Counted from the first letter of the stretch, positions 1-6,710 are shown. The stretch is DNA of 8,604 nucleotides from Bacteroidota bacterium (GCA_003648395.1 QMPB01000158.1:1-8604); one strand, 5' to 3'. Notes: generated by a model from the letters alone, not told the origin. Numbers and translations: made by a program.

Positions 1-1695
1 AATATCAAATCTTTATCGTTACTAATGGCTGTTTTGTTTGTTTTTGGAATACAACAATCTAAAGCCTGTACAAATTATTTAATTACCAAAGGAGCAAGTG
101 TAGATGGTTCTACAATGATTAGTTATAATGCTGATTCTCACGTACTATATGGAGAATTATACCATTGGTCAGCACAAAAATGGCCTGCGGGAAGCATGTT
201 AGATATTTATGAGTGGGATACTGGAAAGAAATTAGGACAAATTCCACAAGCTGCCGAAACTTATAATGTAGTTGGAAATTCTAACGAACACCAAGTAAGT
301 ATAGGAGAAACTACTTATGGTGGTCGTAAAGAATTACATCATCAAGATGGCGCTATTATGGATTATGGTAGTCTAATATATATTGCTTTGCAACGTTCAA
401 AAACAGCTCGTGAAGCTATAAAGTTAATGACTGATTTGATGGATAAATACGGTTATTATAGCGAAGGAGAATCTTTTTCTATCGCTGATAAGAACGAGGT
501 TTGGATAATGGAAGTTATTGGTAAAGGTCAAGGTCAGAAAGGTGCTGTTTGGGTTGCTGCTCGTATCCCTGATGGTTATGTATCGGCTCATGCTAACCAA
601 GCTCGTATTACTACTTTCGATTATCAAAAAAAGAATAAATGGGATAAAGAAGATGCTATGTTTTTCAACAGTAAAGATGTAATTTCTTTCGCTCGTGAAA
701 AGCAATGGTTTACTGGTAAAAATAAAGATTTTAGTTTTAGTGACACTTATGCTCCAGTTGATTTTGGTGGAGCTCGCTTCTGCGAAATGCGTGTTTATTC
801 TATGTTTCATGTTGTAAATAAAGAAGTGAATAATAATGCAGCATATTGGGAATATGTAAAAGGGAATGTACAACACAGCGGCGAGAATGGATATGCTTCT
901 AATCGTTTGCCTCTTTACATAAAGCCTGATCATAAGGTTTCTGTAAAAGATATGATGGGCTTTTTACGTGACCACTTAGAAGGAACAGAACTAGATATGT
1001 CAAAAGATATTGGTGCTGGCCCTTTTCATCTTCCTTATCGTTGGAGAGGTTTAACTTGGAAAGTTGATGGTAAAACATATTGTAATGAGAGAGCTGCAGC
1101 TACTCAGCAAACAGGTTTTACTTTTATAGCTCAAATGAGATCTTGGCTGCCTGATGGTATTGGTGGTATTATTTGGTGGGGTGTTGACGATCCTTCTGGA
1201 ACTGTTTATATGCCTTTCTATACAAGTATGACCTCTGCTCCTGAGAATTTTAAAGTAGGAAATGGCTCTATGATGGAATGGAGTGAGACCTCTGGTTTCT
1301 GGGCTTTCAATCAAGTTGAAAACTTTGCATATACTGCTTGGGACAGAATTCATCCTGATATTGTAAAAGAACAATCTAGATTAGAAGATAAATTTATTAG
1401 TGAAATACCCAAAATTGATGCAGAAGCTAAAACTATTTTAGAAAGTAAAAATAAAGAAGCAACTGTTGCCTTTATTTCTAATTATTCTCAGAAAGTTGCT
1501 GCTGAAACTTTCACCGCTTGGAAAACACTTTACCAACATCTATTTATGAAGTTTATGGATGGTAATATCAAAACCAAGAAAGAAATACAACCTGGTTATA
1601 AAATGGCTAATCCTGATGTTAAACAGCCTGGTTATGGAGAAGCTTGGTATAGAAGAATAGTTGAGGAGACTGGAACTCAGTTTGAAATGAAATAG
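1..1695 (+). CDS. pepD: Secreted C69-family dipeptidase (PepD-like), 5' end outside window
   Basis: An N-terminal-nucleophile (Ntn) hydrolase of peptidase family C69, predicted to cleave dipeptides or short peptides outside the cytoplasm. The frame is open from base 1. The first ATG is at 25, but the eight codons before it (NIKSLSLL) continue a hydrophobic stretch, so the true start is probably upstream and the signal peptide is cut by the window edge. Residues are numbered from the ATG at 25. The hydrophobic segment ends at SKA, followed by Cys15 in ACTNYL. In this family signal-peptide cleavage exposes the Cys as catalytic nucleophile. Further family-like segments are YNADSHVLYGELYHW (34-48), GETTYGGR (94-101), CNERAAATQQTGF (353-365) and WWGVDDPSGTVYMPFYT (384-400). 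About 540 residues follow the Cys, which fits the family. The C-terminal 100 residues are charged and helical in character. Downstream is a terminator-like palindrome. Family call firm; substrate not determinable. Confidence 0.92.
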   Translation, partial: NIKSLSLLMAVLFVFGIQQSKACTNYLITKGASVDGSTMISYNADSHVLYGELYHWSAQKWPAGSMLDIYEWDTGKKLGQIPQAAETYNVVGNSNEHQVSIGETTYGGRKELHHQDGAIMDYGSLIYIALQRSKTAREAIKLMTDLMDKYGYYSEGESFSIADKNEVWIMEVIGKGQGQKGAVWVAARIPDGYVSAHANQARITTFDYQKKNKWDKEDAMFFNSKDVISFAREKQWFTGKNKDFSFSDTYAPVDFGGARFCEMRVYSMFHVVNKEVNNNAAYWEYVKGNVQHSGENGYASNRLPLYIKPDHKVSVKDMMGFLRDHLEGTELDMSKDIGAGPFHLPYRWRGLTWKVDGKTYCNERAAATQQTGFTFIAQMRSWLPDGIGGIIWWGVDDPSGTVYMPFYTSMTSAPENFKVGNGSMMEWSETSGFWAFNQVENFAYTAWDRIHPDIVKEQSRLEDKFISEIPKIDAEAKTILESKNKEATVAFISNYSQKVAAETFTAWKTLYQHLFMKFMDGNIKTKKEIQPGYKMANPDVKQPGYGEAWYRRIVEETGTQFEMK

Positions 1696-1715
1696 AGTCC
1701 TCTAAAAAAACTATT

Positions 1716-1745
1716 TATAAAGCATCAAAATTTTGATGCTTTATA
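1716..1745 (+). terminator. 30-nt perfect palindrome, likely intrinsic terminator after pepD
   Basis: Two 15-base arms, TATAAAGCATCAAAA and its exact reverse complement, abut with no spacer. As RNA this would fold as a stem of about 13 bp with a short AAUU loop. An A-run (1704-1710) lies upstream and TTTTA follows, so it resembles a bidirectional rho-independent terminator. It starts 20 bp after the pepD stop codon. The stem is A+T rich, with only five adjacent G/C-containing positions (GCATC) per arm, so its strength is uncertain. Only 15 bp separate it from the next start codon, so it could also act as a leader hairpin for the prenyltransferase. Confidence 0.65.
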
Positions 1746-1760
1746 TTTTAATTAGAAGTA

Positions 1761-2621
1761 ATGGCAAAAATCAAGAAATACTTCACAATGGTAAAATTTA
1801 CTCATAGTATTTTTGCCATGCCCTTTGCTTTTCTTGGTTTCTTTCTTGCTATAAGGCTCAATAATCTGGATTTTGATTACTTAAAATTTATATATATAGC
1901 TCTTGCTATGGTGTTTGCACGCAATGCCGCCATGGGGTTCAATAGATATTTGGATAGAGATATTGATAAAATTAATGAACGTACTAAAGATAGAGAAGTA
2001 GCTTCTGGCGTTATTAGTGAAAGAAATGCTATACTGTTTGTTATTTTAAATTCAGTACTGTTTATTAGTATTTCTTGGATGATAAACAATCTTGCCTTTT
2101 ATCTTTCTCCTATAGCTCTTGCTGTGGTCTTAGGTTATAGTTATACCAAAAGATATACTGCTCTTTGTCATCTTGTACTTGGGTTGGGTTTAGCCCTTGC
2201 TCCCATTGGTGCATATATTTCTGTTACTGGTTCTTTTAATAATATTATCCCTATTATTTTCAGCTTTATAGTGCTTTTTTGGACAGCAGGATTTGATATT
2301 ATTTACGCACTACAAGATGAGGAATTTGACAAAGAACATAGTTTACACAGTATTCCTTCTATGGTTGGTAAAGAGAAAGCATTACGATTATCGGAAATAT
2401 TTCATATTATTTCTGCAATACTAATATTTGCGGCAGGTTTCTTATTAAATACAGGTTTCTGGTATTGGATAGCAGCTGGGATTTTTACTGGACTTCTTTA
2501 CAACCAACACAGAATGGTTAAAGCCGATGACTTATCAAAGGTGAATTTGGCTTTCTTTACTACCAATGGAATAGCTAGTTTGTTATTTGCTCTGTTTAGT
2601 ATTATTTCTTTGTATAGCTAA
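1761..2621 (+). CDS. ubiA: UbiA-family polyprenyltransferase (MqnP/UbiA-like)
   Basis: An integral-membrane enzyme that transfers a polyprenyl chain from a polyprenyl diphosphate to an aromatic acceptor in quinone biosynthesis. Both aspartate-rich Mg-diphosphate motifs are present: NxxxDxxxD as N61-RYL-D65-RDI-D69, and DxxxD as D186-EEF-D190 within YALQDEEFD. The rest of the 286 residues is mostly hydrophobic, with several helices (about 17-32, 42-60, 90-106, 112-127, 135-155, 163-180, 212-230, 233-247, 265-284), which is normal for UbiA. The start context VKFTHSIFAMPFAFLGF resembles the UbiA-like subgroup often labelled 4-hydroxybenzoate prenyltransferase and linked to menaquinone made by the futalosine route (MqnP). 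The acceptor is inferred, since no other quinone gene lies in the window. The start has no Shine-Dalgarno sequence, as is usual in Bacteroidota. A 53-bp gap separates it from the aspartate kinase on the same strand, so co-transcription is possible. Confidence 0.88.
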   Translation: MAKIKKYFTMVKFTHSIFAMPFAFLGFFLAIRLNNLDFDYLKFIYIALAMVFARNAAMGFNRYLDRDIDKINERTKDREVASGVISERNAILFVILNSVLFISISWMINNLAFYLSPIALAVVLGYSYTKRYTALCHLVLGLGLALAPIGAYISVTGSFNNIIPIIFSFIVLFWTAGFDIIYALQDEEFDKEHSLHSIPSMVGKEKALRLSEIFHIISAILIFAAGFLLNTGFWYWIAAGIFTGLLYNQHRMVKADDLSKVNLAFFTTNGIASLLFALFSIISLYS

Positions 2622-2674
2622 TATGGTTAGATAATAATTACTATTATTGTGTATTATATTTTATTCAGTTTTAG

Positions 2675-3937
2675 ATGAAAGTATTCAAATTTGGAGGAGC
2701 ATCAGTAAAGTCGGCGGAAGCAGTGCGTAATGTAGCTGAAATTCTTAGTCTGTACAACTCTGAGAAAATCATGGTGGTAATATCTGCTATGGCTAAAACT
2801 ACCAATGCCCTTGAAAATTTACTAAAAACTTTCATTGAAAACAGCTCCCAAAAAATTGAAATATTCAATGAAATAAAGCAGTTTCATATTGACGTTCTAA
2901 ATAAACTTATTCCTGCTACAGATAAGGAAGCATTTATAAAACTAAATAAACATTTTGATAATCTAGAAAGAATTATTAATTCAGAAACTACCGCTAAAAA
3001 ATCGGAATACTATGCTGAAATAGTAGGCTTTGGTGAACTTTTCTCAACTCATATTGTTTACTCTTATCTAAAGAATAAGTCTTTTTCTTGTGATTGGAAA
3101 AAAGCAACGGACTATATAATTACTGACGATAATATTGGAGAAGCAAATGTAAAATGGGAAATTATTACTAGGAAAATATCTGAGGAATTAAAGCCTTGCT
3201 TCAATAATAATAATATTATAATATCTCAAGGATTTATCTCAAAATCTGAAAATGGCAAACCAACTACCCTAGGAAGAGAAGGGTCCGATTATTCAGCGGC
3301 TATATTTGCCTATGGATTAGATGCTGAGGACATTACAATATGGAAAGATGTTCCCGGTTTACTAAATGCTGATCCTAAATACTTTGAAAACACTCAAAGA
3401 ATTGGCACTATAAGTTATAAAGAAACTATTGAATTAGCTTATTATGGAGCAAGTATTATTCATCCAAAAACAATACAACCTCTTCAAAATAAAAAGATTC
3501 CACTATACATTAAATCATTCCTGAATCCAACTTATGAGGGGACTACTATTCAATTTAGAACATATTCTGATTCTCTAATTCCTTCCTTTATTTTTAAGAA
3601 AGAACAAGTTTTAATTTCAATCTCTGCTTCTGATTTCTCTTTTATTGCAGAACAAAATTTATCCAACATCTTTCAGCTCATTAGCAAATTTGGTCTTAAA
3701 ACTAATATGATGCAAAACTCAGCAATTAGTTTTTCCATTATTATGGATAATAAAGGGCCGGCAATGCTTGACTTTATTGCAGAATTACAAAAAGAATTTA
3801 AAGTTCGCTATAATGAACATCTAGAACTCATTACAATAAGAAATTACAATCAGCAGATAATAAATGATTTGATTGGTAGCAGGAAAGTGTATCTCGAACA
3901 AAAGAATAGAACTACAGTACAATTACTAGTTAAATAG
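2675..3937 (+). CDS. lysC: Aspartate kinase (monofunctional, C-terminal ACT region)
   Basis: Phosphorylates L-aspartate with ATP to 4-phospho-L-aspartate, the first step towards lysine/diaminopimelate, threonine and methionine. The N-terminal amino-acid-kinase fold is clear: KFGGAS at 5-10 (many homologues have KFGGTS), VISAMAKTTNAL at 35-46, GFGELFST at 118-125, TTLGREGSDYSAA at 197-209, WKDVPGLLNADP at 223-234, and YYGASIIHPKTIQPL at 256-270. The region from about 311 to 420 fits tandem ACT domains; the segment VLISISASDFSFIAEQNLS (312-330) begins the first. At 420 residues it has no room for a homoserine dehydrogenase domain, so it is monofunctional. ACT domains usually confer feedback inhibition by lysine or threonine; which one applies cannot be read here. 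The ATG at 2675 puts the kinase motif at residue 5, as in homologues. The gene is convergent with the M23 peptidase gene. Confidence 0.94.
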   Translation: MKVFKFGGASVKSAEAVRNVAEILSLYNSEKIMVVISAMAKTTNALENLLKTFIENSSQKIEIFNEIKQFHIDVLNKLIPATDKEAFIKLNKHFDNLERIINSETTAKKSEYYAEIVGFGELFSTHIVYSYLKNKSFSCDWKKATDYIITDDNIGEANVKWEIITRKISEELKPCFNNNNIIISQGFISKSENGKPTTLGREGSDYSAAIFAYGLDAEDITIWKDVPGLLNADPKYFENTQRIGTISYKETIELAYYGASIIHPKTIQPLQNKKIPLYIKSFLNPTYEGTTIQFRTYSDSLIPSFIFKKEQVLISISASDFSFIAEQNLSNIFQLISKFGLKTNMMQNSAISFSIIMDNKGPAMLDFIAELQKEFKVRYNEHLELITIRNYNQQIINDLIGSRKVYLEQKNRTTVQLLVK

Positions 3938-3954
3938 AATCTATAACATAGATT
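3938..3954 (+). terminator. Small hairpin in the convergent gap after aspartate kinase
   Basis: AATCTAT and ATAGATT form a 7-bp stem around a 3-base AAC loop immediately after the aspartate kinase stop codon. It is followed by TATTCG rather than a clean T-run. It lies in the 64-bp gap between convergent genes, where a terminator is expected, but the stem is short and A+T rich, so this is a weak call. Confidence 0.3.
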
Positions 3955-4001
3955 TATTCGCTAATCACTTATTTCCCAAGAAAGATAAATAGAATTATAG
4001 T

Positions 4002-4973
4002 TTAACTCATACTCTGAGTAGGGCGAGAAGCAATCTCAATTACTTTCTCATATTCTTCAGGAGTTAAGTCTTGATAAAAGAAGTGCACTGGATTAATAGG
4101 TCTCTTATTTTTAATAACCTCATAATGTAAGTGAGGACCAGTGGAACGACCTGTATTACCTACATAGCCTATTATTTCTCCTCTTTTTACTTTCTGACCT
4201 GGTCTTACAATGATTTTACTCATATGTGCATACAAAGTTTCATAACCATAACCATGATCAATCTTTACAACTTTTCCATAACCACTCATTCTACTTTTGA
4301 GTCTTTCAACTGTACCGTTTCCAGTAGCATAAATAGGAGTGCCAATAGGAGCTGTAAAATCTATACCTTCATGCATTCTTAAGGTCTTATAAATTGGGTG
4401 AATTCTGTATCCAAAACCAGAAGCAATACGCTTTAAGTCTTTGTTTGATACCGGCTGAATACCAGGAATAGAAGCAAGCATTTTAGCTTTATTTCTTGCA
4501 AGATTATATACTTCGTCAAAAGACTTTGATTGAACATAAAGCTCTCTACTCAACTGATCAATCTTAATCGTTGTTTTTGTAATTAATTCAGTATTTTTAT
4601 AGCCTTTCAAGTTTTTATATCTATCTACACCACCAATACCTGCACTACGTTCTTCAACGGGAATAGGTTCTGCCTCAAAAATAGTACGATAAATATTATC
4701 ATCACGATCTTCTATGTCTTTTAATACAGAAGAAAGTTGATCTAATCTCTTATTCATTAATTCTAACTGCATTACGTACTGCTGATTCTCCCTATTTAGC
4801 ATCAACTCTTTAGGAGAATCGAAGAAAGTATATGCAAAAAATAATACAACAGTCGCAAACACTACTCCTCCCAATAAGTAGTAACTACCTCTCTTTAAAA
4901 AGTCTTTACCCTTCAACTTAACTCTTTCAAGCTCTAATGTTTCTGGATTTACCCTATATCTTCCCTTTGACAT
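4002..4973 (-). CDS. Membrane-anchored M23 (LytM-type) metallopeptidase
   Basis: A predicted peptidoglycan endopeptidase, or regulator of one, that cuts peptide cross-links in the cell wall. Residues 1-30 are basic and probably cytoplasmic. A single membrane segment spans about 32-50 (YYLLGGVVFATVVLFFAYTF). A coiled-coil-like region rich in charged residues follows (about 56-95, then 127-165). The C-terminal LytM domain covers about 183-297. Zinc ligands look intact: H201 and D205 in HEGIDF, and H283 in the HLH at 281-283 (GPHLHYEV), with H250 in LYAHMS as the usual catalytic-site histidine. The SGFGYRIHPI entry (185-194) is typical of active M23 enzymes. The 323-residue length and layout match a common Bacteroidota M23 protein. 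With all ligands present it is probably active, unlike degenerate EnvC-type LytM proteins. It is monocistronic in this window, with a candidate promoter about 30 bp upstream and no Shine-Dalgarno sequence. Confidence 0.93.
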   Translation of the reverse strand: MSKGRYRVNPETLELERVKLKGKDFLKRGSYYLLGGVVFATVVLFFAYTFFDSPKELMLNRENQQYVMQLELMNKRLDQLSSVLKDIEDRDDNIYRTIFEAEPIPVEERSAGIGGVDRYKNLKGYKNTELITKTTIKIDQLSRELYVQSKSFDEVYNLARNKAKMLASIPGIQPVSNKDLKRIASGFGYRIHPIYKTLRMHEGIDFTAPIGTPIYATGNGTVERLKSRMSGYGKVVKIDHGYGYETLYAHMSKIIVRPGQKVKRGEIIGYVGNTGRSTGPHLHYEVIKNKRPINPVHFFYQDLTPEEYEKVIEIASRPTQSMS

Positions 4974-5003
4974 ACTGATAATTATATTTTAGTAATTTGG
5001 ACG

Positions 5004-5012
5004 GCAAAATTA
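5004..5012 (-). promoter_or_regulatory. Candidate Bacteroidota -7 box for the M23 peptidase gene
   Basis: Read on the minus strand this is TAATTTTGC, matching the Bacteroidota -7 consensus TAnnTTTG. It lies about 31 bp before the M23 start codon, giving a predicted 5' leader of about 25 nt. The same nine bases occur at a similar distance before the glsB-like gene. I could not find a clear -33 TTTG element at the usual spacing, so confidence is moderate. Confidence 0.45.
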
Positions 5013-5087
5013 ATCAAAATATTTGAATTGACTAATTTTTTTATTTTTTTGTGAAAAAATGGCGCCTAATTCTATTATCTTCTTTTT

Positions 5088-5202
5088 GAGACTATTAACA
5101 AATAACACATCATGCAATTTATTAAATGCTATAAATAATTCTTCATTACAGTTGAACTATTTGTGCAAAGACAGAGGTATATAATTATGAAATAATAGTC
5201 TC
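5088..5202. repeat. 10-bp inverted repeat enclosing 95 bases
   Basis: GAGACTATTA at 5088-5097 is exactly complementary to TAATAGTCTC at 5193-5202. Inside it, CAAATA (5099-5104) can pair with TATTTG (5158-5163), and GCAATTTATTAAATGC (5114-5129) is imperfectly self-complementary. The nested arrangement could fold as a branched RNA on either strand, but A+T-rich sequence gives such pairings by chance and no known RNA family is recognised. Confidence 0.3.
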
Positions 5203-5214
5203 TACAAACACATT

Positions 5215-5250
5215 ATGTATTTTGACATAAATACATTTTAAAAAATACAT
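5215..5250. repeat. Three ATGTATTT-type octamers (one inverted, two direct)
   Basis: ATGTATTT at 5215-5222 pairs with AAATACAT at 5229-5236 across a 6-base loop, and a second AAATACAT follows at 5243-5250, 14 bases after the first. The hairpin lies about 80-115 bases beyond the udk stop codon on the minus strand, so it may be part of the udk 3' end, or a protein-binding site. There is no clear U-run on the minus strand after it. Confidence 0.35.
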
Positions 5251-5328
5251 CTTCATACCTTGAGCTTTTATATGAGTTTCTTTACTAAAGAATCCCTTTA
5301 TCAGATGAATATTTGTTCCGTATCAGAT

Positions 5329-5934
5329 TTATATACTTGCTTTAATCTTATGAGACAGAATATCTATTCCAATATGGTTTTTTCCACCCTGAGGAATAAT
5401 AATATTTGCATATTGCTTAGTAGGTTCAATAAACTGTAAATGCATAGGTTTTACATACTTATCGTAATGTGTTAAAGCTTGAATCAATGACCGTCCTCTC
5501 TCTTGCATATCTCGTTGGATAATCCTCATTAATCTATCGTCAGCAGCAGCGTCTACATATACAATTATGTCTAGTCTTTTGCGGAGTTCGGCACTTGTTA
5601 GTACAAGTATTCCTTCAACAATTACAACTCTTTTGGGTTTTACTTTAATGGTTTCTTTAGCTCTACCACAAGTGAGATAAGAGTAAATTGGCATTTCAAT
5701 TTCCTTATCCTCTTTTATTTCATCCAACTGTTTTATCAGATGAGCCCATTCAATGGAATTTGGGTGGTCAAAGTTTATCTTCTTTTTTTCTTCTTCAGGA
5801 ATACTACCATTATCGTAATAATACGAGTCTTGAGTAATAATTGCCACAGTATCTTTTGGCAACCTTTTAACTATTTCTTTTACAACTGTTGTCTTTCCGG
5901 AGCCAGAGCCTCCTGCAATTCCTATGATTAACAT
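5329..5934 (-). CDS. udk: Uridine kinase (uridine/cytidine salvage)
   Basis: Phosphorylates uridine and/or cytidine to the monophosphate in the cytoplasm, as part of pyrimidine salvage. The P-loop GGSGSGKT is at 8-15. QDSYYYD at 35-41 carries the likely catalytic Asp36, followed by NFDHPNSIEW at 54-63. VEGIL is at 107-111, the lid motif RDMQERGR at 141-148, and PTKQYANIIIP at 171-181. The 201-residue length is normal. One thing is unusual: the base-recognition segment, commonly PxYDFxxHxR in this family, reads PIYSYLTCGR (82-91), so the usual Asp is Ser85 and the usual His is Cys89. Tyr84 and Arg91 are kept. The start ATG at 5934 places the P-loop at residue 8, as expected. The gene is separated from rubrerythrin upstream by 197 bp with a strong inverted repeat, so it is probably its own transcription unit. 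Family certain; nucleoside preference open. Confidence 0.94.
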   Translation of the reverse strand: MLIIGIAGGSGSGKTTVVKEIVKRLPKDTVAIITQDSYYYDNGSIPEEEKKKINFDHPNSIEWAHLIKQLDEIKEDKEIEMPIYSYLTCGRAKETIKVKPKRVVIVEGILVLTSAELRKRLDIIVYVDAAADDRLMRIIQRDMQERGRSLIQALTHYDKYVKPMHLQFIEPTKQYANIIIPQGGKNHIGIDILSHKIKASI

Positions 5935-5998
5935 TATAATTGTTTTGTATTAATTTTTCTAAAGTATTATTACTCCTTTCAATGTATTTCTTAAATAA

Positions 5999-6057
5999 GT
6001 AAAGCATTGTAAGTAATAGTAAAGAACTGCATTCAATACTTTACTATTTCTTACAAT
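5999..6057 (-). repeat. 19-bp inverted repeat between rubrerythrin and udk, with an alternative stem
   Basis: Bases 6006-6024 are complementary to 6039-6057 at 18 of 19 positions (the mismatch is 6014/6049), around a 14-base loop. On the minus strand the hairpin lies 75 bases after the rubrerythrin stop codon and about 70 bases before the udk start. In minus-strand RNA the segment 6044-6034 can instead pair with 6009-5999 over 11 bp with a single G-U wobble, and this competes with the long stem. No long U-run follows on either strand, so it is not a textbook terminator. It could be a terminator without a strong tract, a leader switch for udk, a binding site, or a degenerate palindromic repeat element. 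Confidence 0.6.
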
Positions 6058-6131
6058 TTTCTACTGGCTTTTACAAATTTAAAATCTGAGTATATCTGTT
6101 AAAATAAGTGTTATCAATGTTCAAAATATTG

Positions 6132-6710
6132 CTAATAATTCTCCCCTCTAACTTCCATATATGCTTTAGGATGTAAGCAAGCAGGGCAAGTTTCTAAAGC
6201 TTTTTCTGACTCATAAACGTAACCACAATTTCTACATTGCCACCAAACTTTTCCATCTTTTACAAAAACTTTGTCCTCAGAAATATTTTGAAGTAATTTC
6301 AAATACTTACGTTCGTGCTCTGCTTCAACAGTAGCAATAGTAGTAAAAGCAACAGCTATTTGAGGAAATCCTTCTTCCTTTGCTATACGAGCAAATTCAG
6401 GATAAAGATCAGTCCATTCTTCGTTTTCTCCTTCAGCAGCAGCTTTAAGATTTTCCTTAGTAGTACCAATTACTCCTGCAGGATAAGTGGCTGTAATTTC
6501 AACATCTCCGCCTTCTAAAAATCTGAAGAAACGTTTTGCATGCTGCTGTTCTTGAGCTGCTGTCTCAGTAAATATTGCAGAAATTTGCTCATAACCTTCT
6601 TTCTTGGCCACTTTAGCAAAGAATTCGTATCTATTTTTTGCTTGAGATTCTCCTGCAAATGATTTTAGAAGGTTTAGTTCTGTTTTTGTTCCTTTAATTG
6701 ATTTTGCCAT
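6132..6710 (-). CDS. rbr: Rubrerythrin
   Basis: A cytoplasmic non-haem di-iron peroxidase that reduces hydrogen peroxide in anaerobes and microaerophiles, taking electrons through a rubredoxin-like centre. The N-terminal four-helix bundle carries a full di-iron ligand set: E21, E54 and H57 (ExxH), E95 and E98 (ExxE in the NEEWTDLYPEFA region), E129 and H132 (EAEH). The C-terminal rubredoxin-like domain has two CxxC knuckles, C159/C162 (CRNC) and C175/C178 (CPAC), for one iron. At 192 residues it is the classic length and domain order, not the reversed form. The ATG at 6710 is the natural start and has no Shine-Dalgarno sequence. It follows engB by 37 bp on the same strand, so it is probably the last gene of the glsB-engB-rbr transcript, although its own promoter inside engB cannot be excluded. 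The protein implies exposure to oxygen or peroxide in a mainly anaerobic organism. Confidence 0.96.
   Translation of the reverse strand: MAKSIKGTKTELNLLKSFAGESQAKNRYEFFAKVAKKEGYEQISAIFTETAAQEQQHAKRFFRFLEGGDVEITATYPAGVIGTTKENLKAAAEGENEEWTDLYPEFARIAKEEGFPQIAVAFTTIATVEAEHERKYLKLLQNISEDKVFVKDGKVWWQCRNCGYVYESEKALETCPACLHPKAYMEVRGENY

Larger units (their letters stand above)
4974..5328. other. 355-bp intergenic region without a convincing gene
   Basis: This A+T-rich gap lies downstream of udk and upstream of the M23 gene (both minus strand). I see no RNA gene I recognise and no ORF with protein-like composition. It holds a candidate promoter for the M23 gene near its left end, a 10-bp inverted repeat enclosing about 95 bases (5088-5202), a cluster of three ATGTATTT-type octamers (5215-5250), and a direct repeat TATCAGAT at 5299-5306 and 5321-5328. 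It could contain an untranslated leader or a small RNA, but this is not demonstrated. Confidence 0.6.

Noticed and set aside
58..69. SKAC at the dipeptidase N-terminus read as a lipoprotein lipobox
   Set aside because: Lys at -2 and Ser at -3 do not fit the usual [LVI][ASTVI][GAS]C pattern, and in family C69 this Cys is the catalytic nucleophile exposed by ordinary signal-peptide cleavage.
424..933. Long minus-strand open frame (169 codons) inside the C69 dipeptidase gene
   Set aside because: Antisense shadow of a clearly conserved coding sequence, with low-complexity Ile/Ser/Thr/Phe-rich translation and no family features.
2622..2674. ATAATA/TATTAT inverted repeat between ubiA and the aspartate kinase as a terminator
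   Set aside because: Only about 6 A-T pairs, no G/C pairs and no T-tract; expected by chance in such A+T-rich sequence.
5059..5184. Plus-strand 41-codon ORF (MAPNSIIFFL...) in the intergenic gap
   Set aside because: Short, no recognisable motif, no ribosome-binding site, composition typical of translated A+T-rich non-coding sequence, and it overlaps the inverted-repeat region.
5935..5998. Possible udk promoter (minus-strand TACTTTAG and upstream ATTGAAAGG)
   Set aside because: The -7 match has a mismatch at a key position, and the spacing to any TTTG-like element is too short, so it is not supportable.
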